Shown piece by piece: positions 53,156 through 63,016 of a DNA stretch of 64,000 nucleotides. Position 1 is the stretch's first letter; each line of letters begins with the position of its first letter. The position numbers and the translations under genes are program-made. Source of the stretch: Paenibacillus oryzisoli. GTDB lineage: Bacteria > Bacillota > Bacilli > Paenibacillales > NBRC-103111. Location of the stretch: NCBI RefSeq assembly GCF_001653565.1, contig NZ_LYPB01000047.1:1-64000 (forward strand), read 5' to 3'. The notes below the pieces were generated by a model. That model ran no database searches and was not told the DNA's origin. It was given only the letters and a program-made list of their open reading frames with translations.

Positions 53156-54751
53156 TCATTGATAATAACGATCCCGATATTCCTGCGGTGTGCAGCCCAC
53201 GTTCTTCTTAAATTGATATGTAAAGTAAGCGGGAGTTTGAAAACCCACTCGCTCCGTTACTTCATAAATCTTTATGCTCGGGTCCTGCAGCAATTCCTTA
53301 GCCTTTTTCATTCGCAAACTCTTGACGAAGTCAGAAATGGTCTGACCTGTTTCCTTCTTGAATAAGACGCTTAAATGTCCTGCGCTAATATGAAATTTAT
53401 CCGACAGTTGTTTAACCGTTACGCTCGTTGGTAATTGTTCTTCGATATACGTAGCGATATTATTGATGAGATGATGCTGCTGTATCGTGCGTTCCTTCCG
53501 AGCGATGATGAAGGCAGAATCCATATATTCAAGGACGATGTCTTTAAGTAAATGGGCTGTTCGGCATTCCAATAGCCGGTGCAAGGCACGATTACTGAGA
53601 TGGGAAATCCCCTCCACATCGTCCCACATTTTGCGTGAAAGCTCCCCAAGCAAACTGACACTAAATGATTGCATATAGCCGAACGAGTGGGCATTTCCCT
53701 CCATTTCATTGAACACCTTCCCTACCTCGATCATTAACTGCTCCTTATTGTCAGTTTCTGCGAGAGCAAGCAAATTGGGAAGTATGGTTTCACGCTGCGT
53801 AAAGTTTTCAAATACCTTTCGTTCTTCACTACCGACATGCACAAGTAAGCCGTTCTCACTTCGCCGTGCATCAGCGACAGTATACTTAATCTCTCGGTAT
53901 AGCTGTCCCACCTCAGTCCATTGACGCCCTTCCCGACTGACACCAATCGTGACCGAGACTTGATACGTATTTCGCATATAGTCTTGAACGAAACCCATCT
54001 GTTTATCGAGGTTCATCCTTGTATCGGTAGATGGATTTAATAAAATACCAGCGACTCCTTCAGATTTCAACGGCGCAACCAAAACGAACCCCATTTCATT
54101 TAACGAAACAGAAATCGATTGCTGAAGTACTGAACTGAGCAATAGTTTACTTTTGACATCACGACTCTGACTATTCTGATGATCGAGTGAGGCTATGATT
54201 AACAGAATTCGATCGGTCACACTCGGTAGTTCAAGAAGATGCAACCACGATGTTAGCGTATCCTCTTCAATCGGCTCATCAGCAAGCAACTCAAGAACAA
54301 AAGATTCCTTTAGTAACACCTGACTCTCCAATACGACGGATTTAAGATGCAGCGTCTGTTCATTGATTTGCTTCACGTTCTCAAGTGTTTGACGAAATAT
54401 GTTAAGTTTTCGCTCGATTTCGCTTAATTTAAGGGGCTTTAATACATATCCATGAGCCCCGACTTCAATGGCATCCTGTGCGAATTCGAATTCATTATAC
54501 CCGCTGATGATGAGAATCTGAATTTCTGAATGTATGGATTTTGCTACGCCAGCGAGTTCGATTCCATTCATACCTGGCATGGAAATATCCGTGATTAGTA
54601 CATCTATTTTATTGCTTTCAAGAATAGGAATAGCCATTTCGCCTGTTTCAGCGCTAAATGGCAGCGTATAACCCAAACTCGCCCAATCGATATGTCGAAT
54701 TAGTCCTTGAATCTGTGTTGGCTCGTCATCTACGATTAATGCCTGCAGCAA
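53156..54751 (-). CDS. YesN-type response regulator (CheY receiver plus AraC HTH)
   Basis: 531 residues. Receiver with VDDE, Asp55 in VLITDISMPG and LKPLK; a GGDEF-unrelated middle region; C-terminal AraC double HTH (KQLSDKFHISAGHLSVLFKK, FQTPAYFTYQFKKNVGCTPQEYR). It is coupled to the kinase gene three bp upstream. Likely activator of the LplB/YtcP-type importer encoded further upstream on the same strand. Confidence 0.9.
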   Translation of the reverse strand: MLQALIVDDEPTQIQGLIRHIDWASLGYTLPFSAETGEMAIPILESNKIDVLITDISMPGMNGIELAGVAKSIHSEIQILIISGYNEFEFAQDAIEVGAHGYVLKPLKLSEIERKLNIFRQTLENVKQINEQTLHLKSVVLESQVLLKESFVLELLADEPIEEDTLTSWLHLLELPSVTDRILLIIASLDHQNSQSRDVKSKLLLSSVLQQSISVSLNEMGFVLVAPLKSEGVAGILLNPSTDTRMNLDKQMGFVQDYMRNTYQVSVTIGVSREGRQWTEVGQLYREIKYTVADARRSENGLLVHVGSEERKVFENFTQRETILPNLLALAETDNKEQLMIEVGKVFNEMEGNAHSFGYMQSFSVSLLGELSRKMWDDVEGISHLSNRALHRLLECRTAHLLKDIVLEYMDSAFIIARKERTIQQHHLINNIATYIEEQLPTSVTVKQLSDKFHISAGHLSVLFKKETGQTISDFVKSLRMKKAKELLQDPSIKIYEVTERVGFQTPAYFTYQFKKNVGCTPQEYRDRYYQ

Positions 54752-54754
54752 TTA

Positions 54755-56539
54755 TCATCCCTCCCATCGAATAGTTGGTTTTTCCGCGTAGACAGGCAAT
54801 TGGATTGTGACTACCGTTCCTACACCAAGTGTGCTCTCGATCTCAAACTTGCCTTTATTGCCAAAATATAAAGAAAGCCGTTCACTTATATTTAACAAAC
54901 CGTACCCATTTCCTTTGCCTGCTTGTTCACCATTGTGGATACGTGCCAATGTAGCCGGTTCTATACCGCTGCCATTGTCTCTCACTTGGAAATGAATCAT
55001 ATGATGATATCGCTTAATTGAAATAGAAATACATGCATCCGGACGTGTAAATATGCGCCCATGGATATAAGAATTTTCAACGATGGGCTGCAAAATAAGC
55101 TTTATGGAATAGAGCTCTAACACTTCCTCCTCTATCTCCCATTCAATACGGACACGTTCCGGATACCTGAGCTGTTGAATGTCCAAATAAGCACGTACAT
55201 GCTCAAGCTCATTCTTGATAAACGTAATATTAGACTTATTATTCAGTGCAAATCTGTAAAAAGTTGTCAATGCTTCAATTGCTTCCACTTGAACTTTATC
55301 TCCCTGATCAAGCGCTCGCCACTGAAGCAAACTGAGCGAATTATAAATAAAATGAGGATTGATCTGCGCTTGAAGAGCCTGAAACGATGACTCTTTCTCT
55401 TTTAACTTTGCACTGCTTAGTAGTTCAATTAAGTTTCCAAGTCTACCTGCCATCTGATTAAACATGATCTCGAGGTCACCGAGTTCGTCTCTGTTCCGAT
55501 TCTCAAGCCAGACATTGAAATCGCCCTCAGCGATATTACTCATCCTGGTACCTAATTTACGAATTCGTATCACAATATTCTTAAACACAATCATGACAAG
55601 GAACAAAGAAAGTAACAGAAAGAAGATGGTAATTGCCACGATACTGTACACAATAATGGAGGATTGTTTCTCCAATTGGCGCATCTGGACTAGCGCTGCA
55701 ACTTTCCATTCACCGTTCAAATGTCGGACTGCAAAATAATTGCCTTCATAAGTAATGCTATCGTTATCTCCAATATTCTCCCAGAATTTAGATATAGTCG
55801 TATTTGCAACGTCTTGGCCAATCATCCCTCGGTTGGAGGCCGCAACAATGCGATTATGCTCGTCCAAGAGGTATAGGCTCCCAGCACCGTTAAAGGGACG
55901 ATCCATTAATTCACCGAATACGCTTCCATAATCCAAAAGCATATAGATCGCACCAAAGGCATAGCCACTAGTATTCGTTATTTTTCTCGAAACGACCAAC
56001 TTTGTGTTCTCCCCTGGTACTTCTGACCATTGCAAGGAGATAGGTGATGCCATTACACTTTCATACCATACCCCTTCATCACCCCCAGTAAATGGACGAT
56101 GAGCGGGCTTTCGCAGAAGTCTTCCATCTTCAACAAGCGTTGGATTAACATGATAAATTGTAAAATCGTCGATCCCTGGCAAATAACGGCTCATAACTTG
56201 AAATGATCGGTCGACATAGTTCACCGACTCAATCCTTTCCGACCAATTCTCGTAGGTACGTGCTAATCTTGAGATCAATTCTCCGTCTGTTCCTGTCCGG
56301 TTTACAAGGAGATCATAGCTTTGCTTTCGGAATCCAACACTCTGTGTCGTCTGTCGAATGGCTTCATTAATAGTAAGCATATAGTTCGCCCTGACGTTCT
56401 GAAGAGCCAGGTAACCTGCACCTAATCCCAAAATGACTGTAGGAATAAATACAACCAATCCGTAAAAAACGACGAATTTACGGCGAAGATTCATTGTACG
56501 GGTCAAATGAATAATATATCTTTCAATCCAGTGTCGCAC
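54755..56539 (-). CDS. YesM-type sensor histidine kinase
   Basis: 594 residues. Transmembrane helices near 22-45 and about 290-315 frame an extracellular Cache-like domain. HAMP, then LQAQINPHFIYNSLSLLQW with the phospho-acceptor His, and an HATPase domain with VRDNGSGIEP and GYGLLNISERL. The start is GTG at 56539 behind AGGAGAAT. It probably senses an oligosaccharide together with the binding protein encoded upstream. Confidence 0.9.
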   Translation of the reverse strand: MRHWIERYIIHLTRTMNLRRKFVVFYGLVVFIPTVILGLGAGYLALQNVRANYMLTINEAIRQTTQSVGFRKQSYDLLVNRTGTDGELISRLARTYENWSERIESVNYVDRSFQVMSRYLPGIDDFTIYHVNPTLVEDGRLLRKPAHRPFTGGDEGVWYESVMASPISLQWSEVPGENTKLVVSRKITNTSGYAFGAIYMLLDYGSVFGELMDRPFNGAGSLYLLDEHNRIVAASNRGMIGQDVANTTISKFWENIGDNDSITYEGNYFAVRHLNGEWKVAALVQMRQLEKQSSIIVYSIVAITIFFLLLSLFLVMIVFKNIVIRIRKLGTRMSNIAEGDFNVWLENRNRDELGDLEIMFNQMAGRLGNLIELLSSAKLKEKESSFQALQAQINPHFIYNSLSLLQWRALDQGDKVQVEAIEALTTFYRFALNNKSNITFIKNELEHVRAYLDIQQLRYPERVRIEWEIEEEVLELYSIKLILQPIVENSYIHGRIFTRPDACISISIKRYHHMIHFQVRDNGSGIEPATLARIHNGEQAGKGNGYGLLNISERLSLYFGNKGKFEIESTLGVGTVVTIQLPVYAEKPTIRWEG

Positions 56540-56591
56540 TAGGCATTCTCCTATTGTTCAGCCAAAATAGTACACGTTAGAAACTACAAAA

Positions 56592-56622
56592 GGGAGCGCC
56601 CACCTAGAATGGGCTGCTCCGC
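56592..56622 (-). terminator. hairpin between binding-protein and kinase genes
   Basis: GGAGC-GCCCA pairs with TGGGC-GCTCC; on the minus strand CCCTTTTG follows. As in the fructan operon, it separates a strongly expressed binding protein from the kinase. Confidence 0.65.
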
Positions 56623-56697
56623 TTTATGCGTTGATTTCAGTTTACATGATTCTGCTGCTTCGCGTATAGGTCTGTAGCAACCTATTGGCATGTATGC

Positions 56698-58368
56698 TTA
56701 CTTCTTGTTCATCCCGTTGTACTGTTCGTTCCATTCCTGCTTAAGCTCACTCCAGTGTCCACGTTTCTCGAGTGCTGCAGTGAAATCAGTCCAAGCTTTT
56801 TCGAATTGTGCATCGTCTTTAGCCATCAACAGCTTAGCCCGATATTCTTTATATACCGAATCTAATTCTGGAGCATACTTTTCCCAAGCCCCTCCTGTCT
56901 TCGCCTTCACCATGTCATAACTTTCTGCAACTCGGGTAGTACCCATTTTCGAGATTTGTTGGGAAAACTCTCCGGTCTTAGCTCCACCGGCATGGATATT
57001 CTCTGATGTCCACCATGCATACCATTTATTGCTAAACGTTGATGTTGAATACAGCTCTGGTGTCACTTGTGCTTTTTTGGCATTATCGCCTGAGTTGCGC
57101 AGTTCTTTGTATTGCGGGTCTGTAAATTTCCATTTACCAAGTGGTTGATCGACCCAATTCCAATACTTACCTGCAGGTCCTTCGTTAATGACCATGTTCA
57201 TCTCTGGTTTCGGTGTTAACGTATAGTTGTAGAATGATAGAATAGCATCTAGGTTCTTCGTACTTTTACTAATATACGTATCGTATTGCGGATATGGGTT
57301 AATAATCTGAGTATAACCAAGCTGGCTAACGCCATCAACTTTAGGGAAAGGAATTGGTTCATAGAACCAGCCCGGTGCTGTTGGGCCATCAAGTTGTTCC
57401 CAAAGTGAGCTGTTCAAATTCCAAAAGCTTCCAACATTCATTGCATAACGGCCGCTTTTGTTCTTCTCGACATATCTTTCACCTTTATCAGTCAGTGCTT
57501 CTGGATCTATGAGATTTTTCTTGTATAAACTATTCATCCATTTATAAGCAGCCTTAAACCCTGGGTTGTCATACTTAAAAATAAAATTGCTGCCGTCTTT
57601 TTTAACTTGCGTAACACCACCTGCTGAAGCGACGGTCACGCCGAACGCGGCAAGCACAGCATTCTCTTCATTCTTATCTGTAAGAATCCCCATTGGTAGA
57701 AGCGGCTTTCCTGACTCATCCTTTAATTGCGAAGCCTTCTCCAAATAAGTTTCGATGCCTTGAAGTGTTGAGAGATCTGCTACTTTCATTCCTACTTTCT
57801 CAAGAACATCCTTGCGAATGAACCACGCATTGGAGGACCAACCTGGCCATGGATCTGTCGGATTCACATCAAAGAAAGAAGGAAGTGACCAAATATGTCC
57901 ATCCCCATCCTTCATCTGATCCAGATATACTTTTGGAATTGCTGCCAAATTGGGATACTTATCTGGCATACTAAAGTATTTCTCGAGCGGTTGAATCACA
58001 TTGGAGCGCTTCATAGCATCATTAACTACTTGTTTTCTCTCAAAAATAGCTGCATCATCGAAACCGCCAGTACTCAGCTTTAGATTAAGTGCGGTAACGG
58101 CATCCCCTTGTGTTGCTTCAATTTGAACATCAACTTTAGGTTCTTCCGTTTTCCAATATTTTTGTACCCAGCTATCATTATTAACTGTTGCTGTCCAACC
58201 CAGCCAAAGCTTAAAGTTAGCTGCAGCAGCTGTTTTAGAAGTTTCCTTAGCCGGTGATGTACTACTTTGTCCAGTACTGCTGCTATCTGAACACCCCGCC
58301 GTAATACCCAACGTGGCAACCAACCCCAGCAACATAGAACTTTTTAACCCACCTGATTTCATTTTCAT
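56698..58368 (-). CDS. sugar-binding lipoprotein, LplA/YtcQ-like
   Basis: 556 residues, longer than usual CUT1 binding proteins and typical of the LplA/YtcQ group. Lipobox TAGC near residue 26 after a signal peptide, then a Ser/Thr-rich linker and the binding fold (WPGWSSNAWFIRKDVLEKVGMK, GMSFW-like regions). It should capture complex oligosaccharides for the two permeases encoded upstream. GGGAGGCAT precedes the ATG. Confidence 0.88.
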   Translation of the reverse strand: MKMKSGGLKSSMLLGLVATLGITAGCSDSSSTGQSSTSPAKETSKTAAAANFKLWLGWTATVNNDSWVQKYWKTEEPKVDVQIEATQGDAVTALNLKLSTGGFDDAAIFERKQVVNDAMKRSNVIQPLEKYFSMPDKYPNLAAIPKVYLDQMKDGDGHIWSLPSFFDVNPTDPWPGWSSNAWFIRKDVLEKVGMKVADLSTLQGIETYLEKASQLKDESGKPLLPMGILTDKNEENAVLAAFGVTVASAGGVTQVKKDGSNFIFKYDNPGFKAAYKWMNSLYKKNLIDPEALTDKGERYVEKNKSGRYAMNVGSFWNLNSSLWEQLDGPTAPGWFYEPIPFPKVDGVSQLGYTQIINPYPQYDTYISKSTKNLDAILSFYNYTLTPKPEMNMVINEGPAGKYWNWVDQPLGKWKFTDPQYKELRNSGDNAKKAQVTPELYSTSTFSNKWYAWWTSENIHAGGAKTGEFSQQISKMGTTRVAESYDMVKAKTGGAWEKYAPELDSVYKEYRAKLLMAKDDAQFEKAWTDFTAALEKRGHWSELKQEWNEQYNGMNKK

Positions 58369-58431
58369 TTTTATGCCTCCCTTTTTTTCACTAACTTAGC
58401 TGGTATATATAGAATGCCTAATACCCTGGAG

Positions 58432-59325
58432 TTATCCCTTGACTGAACCGACCATTACACCTTTGACAAAGTATTTCTGCAGGAAAGGGTAAACAGCTAG
58501 AATCGGAAGTGCGCTGATCATAACCGTGGCCATTTTGATCGACATGAGTGTAATGTTGCTCAAGGAGCTTCGTGCAAGCGCTTCTTGGTTTTGATTTGAA
58601 CTCATAACGGCTGACAAATCTTGGGCAGTTAGTAGTTGCTGCAAGAATGTCTGAACCGGGATCAAATTCTGTTTGCTAACATAAAAAGCACCTGAAAACC
58701 AATCATTCCAATGCCCTACAGCCGTAAAAAGTCCTAACGCGGCTAACATTGGCTTTGAAAGCGGAACGATAATTTGAAAGAGAATACGGAACGGTCCCGC
58801 ACCGTCTAATTCGGCTGATTCTATCAATGCTTCGGGAATGCCCTGTATGAATTTCTGCATGACGAACATATTCCATGCGGAGAATAGACCAGGGATAACA
58901 TAGACCCAGAAGGTATTCGTTAGTCCGAGATTATACAATTGAATATAGTAAGGTATTAATCCCCCGCTAAACAACATTGTGAGAAGTACATACATTAGAA
59001 TGCCATTCCGAAATGGAAGTTGTTTATAGGATAACCCGTAAGCGGCTAACATGGTAACAGCCAATCCGCCTACCGTGCCTAAAACTGTTCTTGAAATAGT
59101 AATCAGATAAGCATGTCGAATGACTGAATTACCTAGTACGATTTCGTAGTTGATCCAAGTGAACGAACGGGGCCAAAGATACACCCCTCCCTTTGCTGCA
59201 TCTGCCCCGGTATTAAGAGAAATTGCCAGCATGTATAGGAATGGATAAATGATTGACACGCATAATACCAGTAGCAAGACAACAATAAAAGCTTGTCCCA
59301 CACGTTCAAACCCATTTGATTTCAT
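58432..59325 (-). CDS. ABC transporter permease, YtcP/LplC-like
   Basis: A 297-residue six-helix permease. EAA loop GIPEALIESAELDGAGPFRI (about 172-191). C-terminal FLQKYFVKGVMVGSVKG is diagnostic for this subfamily. Three bp behind the partner permease. Confidence 0.9.
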   Translation of the reverse strand: MKSNGFERVGQAFIVVLLLVLCVSIIYPFLYMLAISLNTGADAAKGGVYLWPRSFTWINYEIVLGNSVIRHAYLITISRTVLGTVGGLAVTMLAAYGLSYKQLPFRNGILMYVLLTMLFSGGLIPYYIQLYNLGLTNTFWVYVIPGLFSAWNMFVMQKFIQGIPEALIESAELDGAGPFRILFQIIVPLSKPMLAALGLFTAVGHWNDWFSGAFYVSKQNLIPVQTFLQQLLTAQDLSAVMSSNQNQEALARSSLSNITLMSIKMATVMISALPILAVYPFLQKYFVKGVMVGSVKG

Positions 59326-59328
59326 GTG

Positions 59329-60222
59329 TTACCACAGCCCCTCGTCGTTTAGTTTCTTGGATGCCGAGTTCGTAGCTACGACAAGCAGCAGGCTAATGAC
59401 TGATGAGATTAAACCAACAGCGGTTGCCATGCCGAAATAGCCTTGTTTAAGTCCATTACGAAGTACGTAAGTATCAAGAACATCCGCCACATCTTGATTC
59501 GCGGAATTCATCATCGGATAAATCTGATCCATGCCAACATTGATTAAACTCGGAATGCTTAATATCAACACGATTGATATCGTTGGCAACATACCCGGCA
59601 GCGTAATGTGTCGTATTTGAGCGAGTTTGCCCGCTCCTTCAACTTTTGCCGCTTCGTAGAGTTGAGGATCTATCGTCGTGATTGCCGCTAAATAGAGAAT
59701 TGTATTCCAACCAACCTCTTTCCACAATCCACTTGAAACGATCATAGGGCGGAACCATTCTGTAGAACCAAGGAAGAAAATGGGATCTCCTCCTAACCGT
59801 CCGATCAAATCGTTCGCAAGCCCGCCATCTAACGTAAGGAATGATTGCAGGATATAAGCTACGACGATCCAAGAGAAGAAGTGAGGCAGGTAGCTAACCG
59901 ACTGCACAAACCTCTTAAAAGTCGAATTTTTAACCTCATTGATCATGAGAGCGAGCAGAATTGGCATAGGAAATCCGAAAACAAATTTCAAAACCGAAAT
60001 GTAAAGCGTGTTTTGAACCACTTTCCAAAATTGAGGCTCAGTAAAAAATGAAAAATTGTCCAAGCCAACCCAACTACTTCCCCAAACAGAAGAGCCTATT
60101 TTAAAGTCTCTAAAGGCAATTTGAATACCGGCCATAGGGATATAATTAAATAGAAACAGCAACACGACTGCTGGTAAAATCATCATATATTGCCAGCGAT
60201 ATTTATATAACGTTGAAATCAT
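59329..60222 (-). CDS. ABC transporter permease, LplB/YteP-like
   Basis: A 297-residue permease. N-terminal NYIPMAGIQIAFRDFK motif and EAA loop IDPQLYEAAKVEGAGKLAQI are typical of LplB/YteP partners. AAAAGGAGGGAG precedes the ATG. It is the first gene of the importer operon; no ATPase is encoded nearby. The adjacent GH2 beta-mannosidase-like gene suggests a mannose-containing oligosaccharide as substrate, which is inference. Confidence 0.9.
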   Translation of the reverse strand: MISTLYKYRWQYMMILPAVVLLFLFNYIPMAGIQIAFRDFKIGSSVWGSSWVGLDNFSFFTEPQFWKVVQNTLYISVLKFVFGFPMPILLALMINEVKNSTFKRFVQSVSYLPHFFSWIVVAYILQSFLTLDGGLANDLIGRLGGDPIFFLGSTEWFRPMIVSSGLWKEVGWNTILYLAAITTIDPQLYEAAKVEGAGKLAQIRHITLPGMLPTISIVLILSIPSLINVGMDQIYPMMNSANQDVADVLDTYVLRNGLKQGYFGMATAVGLISSVISLLLVVATNSASKKLNDEGLW

Positions 60223-60318
60223 ATGCTCCCTCCTTTTCTATATCATTATTCTACTTGGGAAGGGGAGAACTTAACATGTAACAACGATTAGATTTCTATC
60301 GATTTCATATGATGTTTT

Positions 60319-60334
60319 AAGAAAGCGCTATCAT
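60319..60334. promoter_or_regulatory. cre-like site upstream of the LplB-type operon
   Basis: AAGAAAGCGCTATCAT matches the Firmicute cre consensus WTGNAARCGNWWWCAW at all but one position. It lies about 100 bp upstream of the first permease and could mediate CcpA catabolite repression. Confidence 0.4.
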
Positions 60335-60422
60335 CCTTAAAAGAAGACATCAACCAATATGGAAGATATCTTCTTCTGTTTGTAAGAACAAACTACGAGG
60401 ATTCGCGTATTAACCTGCCAAC

Positions 60423-62963
60423 CTACACAAAATCAGCCATTGATTGTACCGTCAGCTTGCCGGGGTTTCCTGGGGTAAAAGCCTCTCCCACGCCGTAGCT
60501 GCGCTGTTGAAACTCCACCGTGACCGGTATTCCTGGGATTAGATCCAAATAGTTGTCAGAGAAAATCCCTTCCACCTCTGCAGAGATCCAAACTTGCCGA
60601 GCCAACACGCTGCTCTGCAGCGTATAACGAGTGCCACCGCTGCCTGAAACCTCCTGCACCGAGATCTGCGTCAATGGAAGGACAATCTCCTTCGCAGAGA
60701 CAAAATAGTAAGGTTTGCTGTCTACCAAATTTCCATCAACATGAAATACAGCTTGCAGAACAACCTGCTGTGGATCGCAGCCTTGGAGCCACTGCTCTCG
60801 GTTCAGTACCGTCGCTTCAGTCACCGAATCCGCTGCCAATTCAACCTGAAGTGTCTCCTCTTTAATTAGACCTCCCTGAATGTCATACAGAGATATACAT
60901 AGCGAACCCATTACCCGTTCTCTCTTATCCGAAACGAGATTAACGGCAATCGAACGATCTGCCATTTCGTGTATCGCCAATATGACGTCCCGGAAGCTTC
61001 TGCGAACCGCATATTGCAGCGCTTTCCAGCGTCCGTAGTAGTCGATGCCAGCCCAGGAAGCGACCGGCCAGCAATCGTTCATCTGCCAGTACAGCGTGCC
61101 CATACAATAGGGCTTGTTCCGGCGATGCGCTTCAATTGCAATACGGATTGCTTCCGCTTGGAGTACCTGACTCATATACAGGAACGATTTGAAGTCCTTA
61201 GGCATAGGTAAGTACATGTCCATGTATTCCTTGATCAACTGGTTGCCACGCCCATTTTTCTGATGGGCCATCATGATATCAGATTCCAGCGCCAGCTCAC
61301 TTTCTGGTGCATACTTCAACACGGAATCCAGCTCAGGGAACGACTGGAATCCGTATTCACTCATAAACCGACCGATATGCGTATTGTAGTTAGCGAACGG
61401 TTCTGAAGCATGCCACACGCCCCAGTAGTGGATATCACCTTCGCCGGATAAGCTAAAGGCATGCTGGTTCTCATCTCCCGTAAGACCGCGCATAGGCGAG
61501 GATGACCAATACGCCACATCGGCCGCCAGTCGTGCCACGGCTTTTGGCAAGATATCATGGAACACCGACTCATAGTCTGCCCATATTTGTTCACGCTGCT
61601 CCGCTGTGTAGTTTCGCTTCCAGCCCCAGCCTTTATTCTCCACATAATTCGACCAAGCTGAATCAATTTCATTATTGCCGCACCATAGCGCAATGCAGGG
61701 ATGGCGGCGCAATCGCTTAATATTATGCTCAGCTTCAAGGGCAACATTCTTGAGGAAAGCTTCATCCCCAGGATACATGCTGCAAGCGAACATAAAATCC
61801 TGCCAAACCAGAATGCCATATTCATCGCATAAATCATAGAAAATGTCTTGCTCGTATATACCTCCGCCCCATACCCGCAACATATTCATGCCGCTTTCGG
61901 CTGCTGAAGCAATTTCGTGACGATAACGCTCCGCCGTCACCTCAGTCAGGAAGCTATCGTTAGGAATATGGTTAGCCCCTTTGGCGAAAAATGGGATCCC
62001 ATTCAGTTCGAAGCGAAAAGAAGCTCCAGCTTCATCCTTTTCCTGAATCAGCTTAATATCCCTCAGTCCAGTTTTCACCGTAACCACATGGATACGGCCA
62101 TCCTCACCAACTAGCTCCGCGTTAAATTCATACATATTCGGTTCGCCCAGCCCCCGGCACCACCACAATGCGGGCTCAGGGATCTTCACTTCTATCGCCA
62201 CTTCTTGTACACCTGGCTCAAGCGTAATTCCCTTTGCCAACACTTGCTCACCCGTAGATACACGCAGATGGCCTGACCAAGATTCAACTGCTTCTACCTC
62301 TAGTATGGCCGTCAGCTCTGCTGCTTCAAGACTGATACGGTCCTGACGAATGTAAAGATCGCGTATAACTGGACCCGCACAGCCCTCCAAGCGAACCTCA
62401 CGCCAGATGCCGCTTGTCACAAAGCGCGGCCCCCAATCCCAGCCGTAATGATAGGGTGCTTTGCGGGCAAATACGCTAAGACGATGATCACCTAAACCAC
62501 CAAGCTCGGACTGATCATTCGCAGCAGGCAGGCTGTAGCCTAGCTTCTCCAGCTTTGGTAAATCTTCAGCTATTGGTGAACGAAACCGTACAGTCAATGT
62601 ATTCAAACCTGGACGCAGCAGTGGCTTGACATCTGCCCTCCATACACGGAACATATTATCGGCCGAAAGCACGTGATTCCCGTTCAATGTAACGTCAGCG
62701 TACGTATCCAATCCCTCGAACACGATTTCGATCACCGGTAGATCCGACCAGGCATTCTCCAATTCAAAGGTGCTTTCGTACTCCCAATCTACTTTGTCGA
62801 TCCACTGCTGCTCGTGTTCATTTATCCCGTAGAACGGATCGGCGATACTGCCGTTTCTTAATAGATCGGTATGCACGGTACCGGGAACCTGAGCTGGCAT
62901 CCAATCGGTCTCATCGCACGCCTTGAATTTCCAGTTGCTTACTACAAAATGTTTGTTGTTCAT
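60423..62963 (-). CDS. GH2 beta-mannosidase-like glycoside hydrolase
   Basis: 846 residues, cytoplasmic. N-terminal sugar-binding jelly roll (about 1-190, PGTVHTDLL), Ig-like domain (about 195-300), TIM barrel (about 305-680) with WCGNNEIDSAW (acid/base Glu432) and FMSEYGFQSFPE (nucleophile Glu536), then C-terminal Ig-like domains. The N-terminal QVPGTVHTDLL and barrel YWGVWH patterns point to beta-mannosidase rather than beta-galactosidase. It would release mannose from imported oligosaccharides. GGAGGAACT precedes the ATG. Confidence 0.88.
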   Translation of the reverse strand: MNNKHFVVSNWKFKACDETDWMPAQVPGTVHTDLLRNGSIADPFYGINEHEQQWIDKVDWEYESTFELENAWSDLPVIEIVFEGLDTYADVTLNGNHVLSADNMFRVWRADVKPLLRPGLNTLTVRFRSPIAEDLPKLEKLGYSLPAANDQSELGGLGDHRLSVFARKAPYHYGWDWGPRFVTSGIWREVRLEGCAGPVIRDLYIRQDRISLEAAELTAILEVEAVESWSGHLRVSTGEQVLAKGITLEPGVQEVAIEVKIPEPALWWCRGLGEPNMYEFNAELVGEDGRIHVVTVKTGLRDIKLIQEKDEAGASFRFELNGIPFFAKGANHIPNDSFLTEVTAERYRHEIASAAESGMNMLRVWGGGIYEQDIFYDLCDEYGILVWQDFMFACSMYPGDEAFLKNVALEAEHNIKRLRRHPCIALWCGNNEIDSAWSNYVENKGWGWKRNYTAEQREQIWADYESVFHDILPKAVARLAADVAYWSSSPMRGLTGDENQHAFSLSGEGDIHYWGVWHASEPFANYNTHIGRFMSEYGFQSFPELDSVLKYAPESELALESDIMMAHQKNGRGNQLIKEYMDMYLPMPKDFKSFLYMSQVLQAEAIRIAIEAHRRNKPYCMGTLYWQMNDCWPVASWAGIDYYGRWKALQYAVRRSFRDVILAIHEMADRSIAVNLVSDKRERVMGSLCISLYDIQGGLIKEETLQVELAADSVTEATVLNREQWLQGCDPQQVVLQAVFHVDGNLVDSKPYYFVSAKEIVLPLTQISVQEVSGSGGTRYTLQSSVLARQVWISAEVEGIFSDNYLDLIPGIPVTVEFQQRSYGVGEAFTPGNPGKLTVQSMADFV

Positions 62964-63016
62964 AGTTCCTCCAATGTGTTGTCCAACTCAGAACATGATC
63001 TCAATTAGATCTTTAA

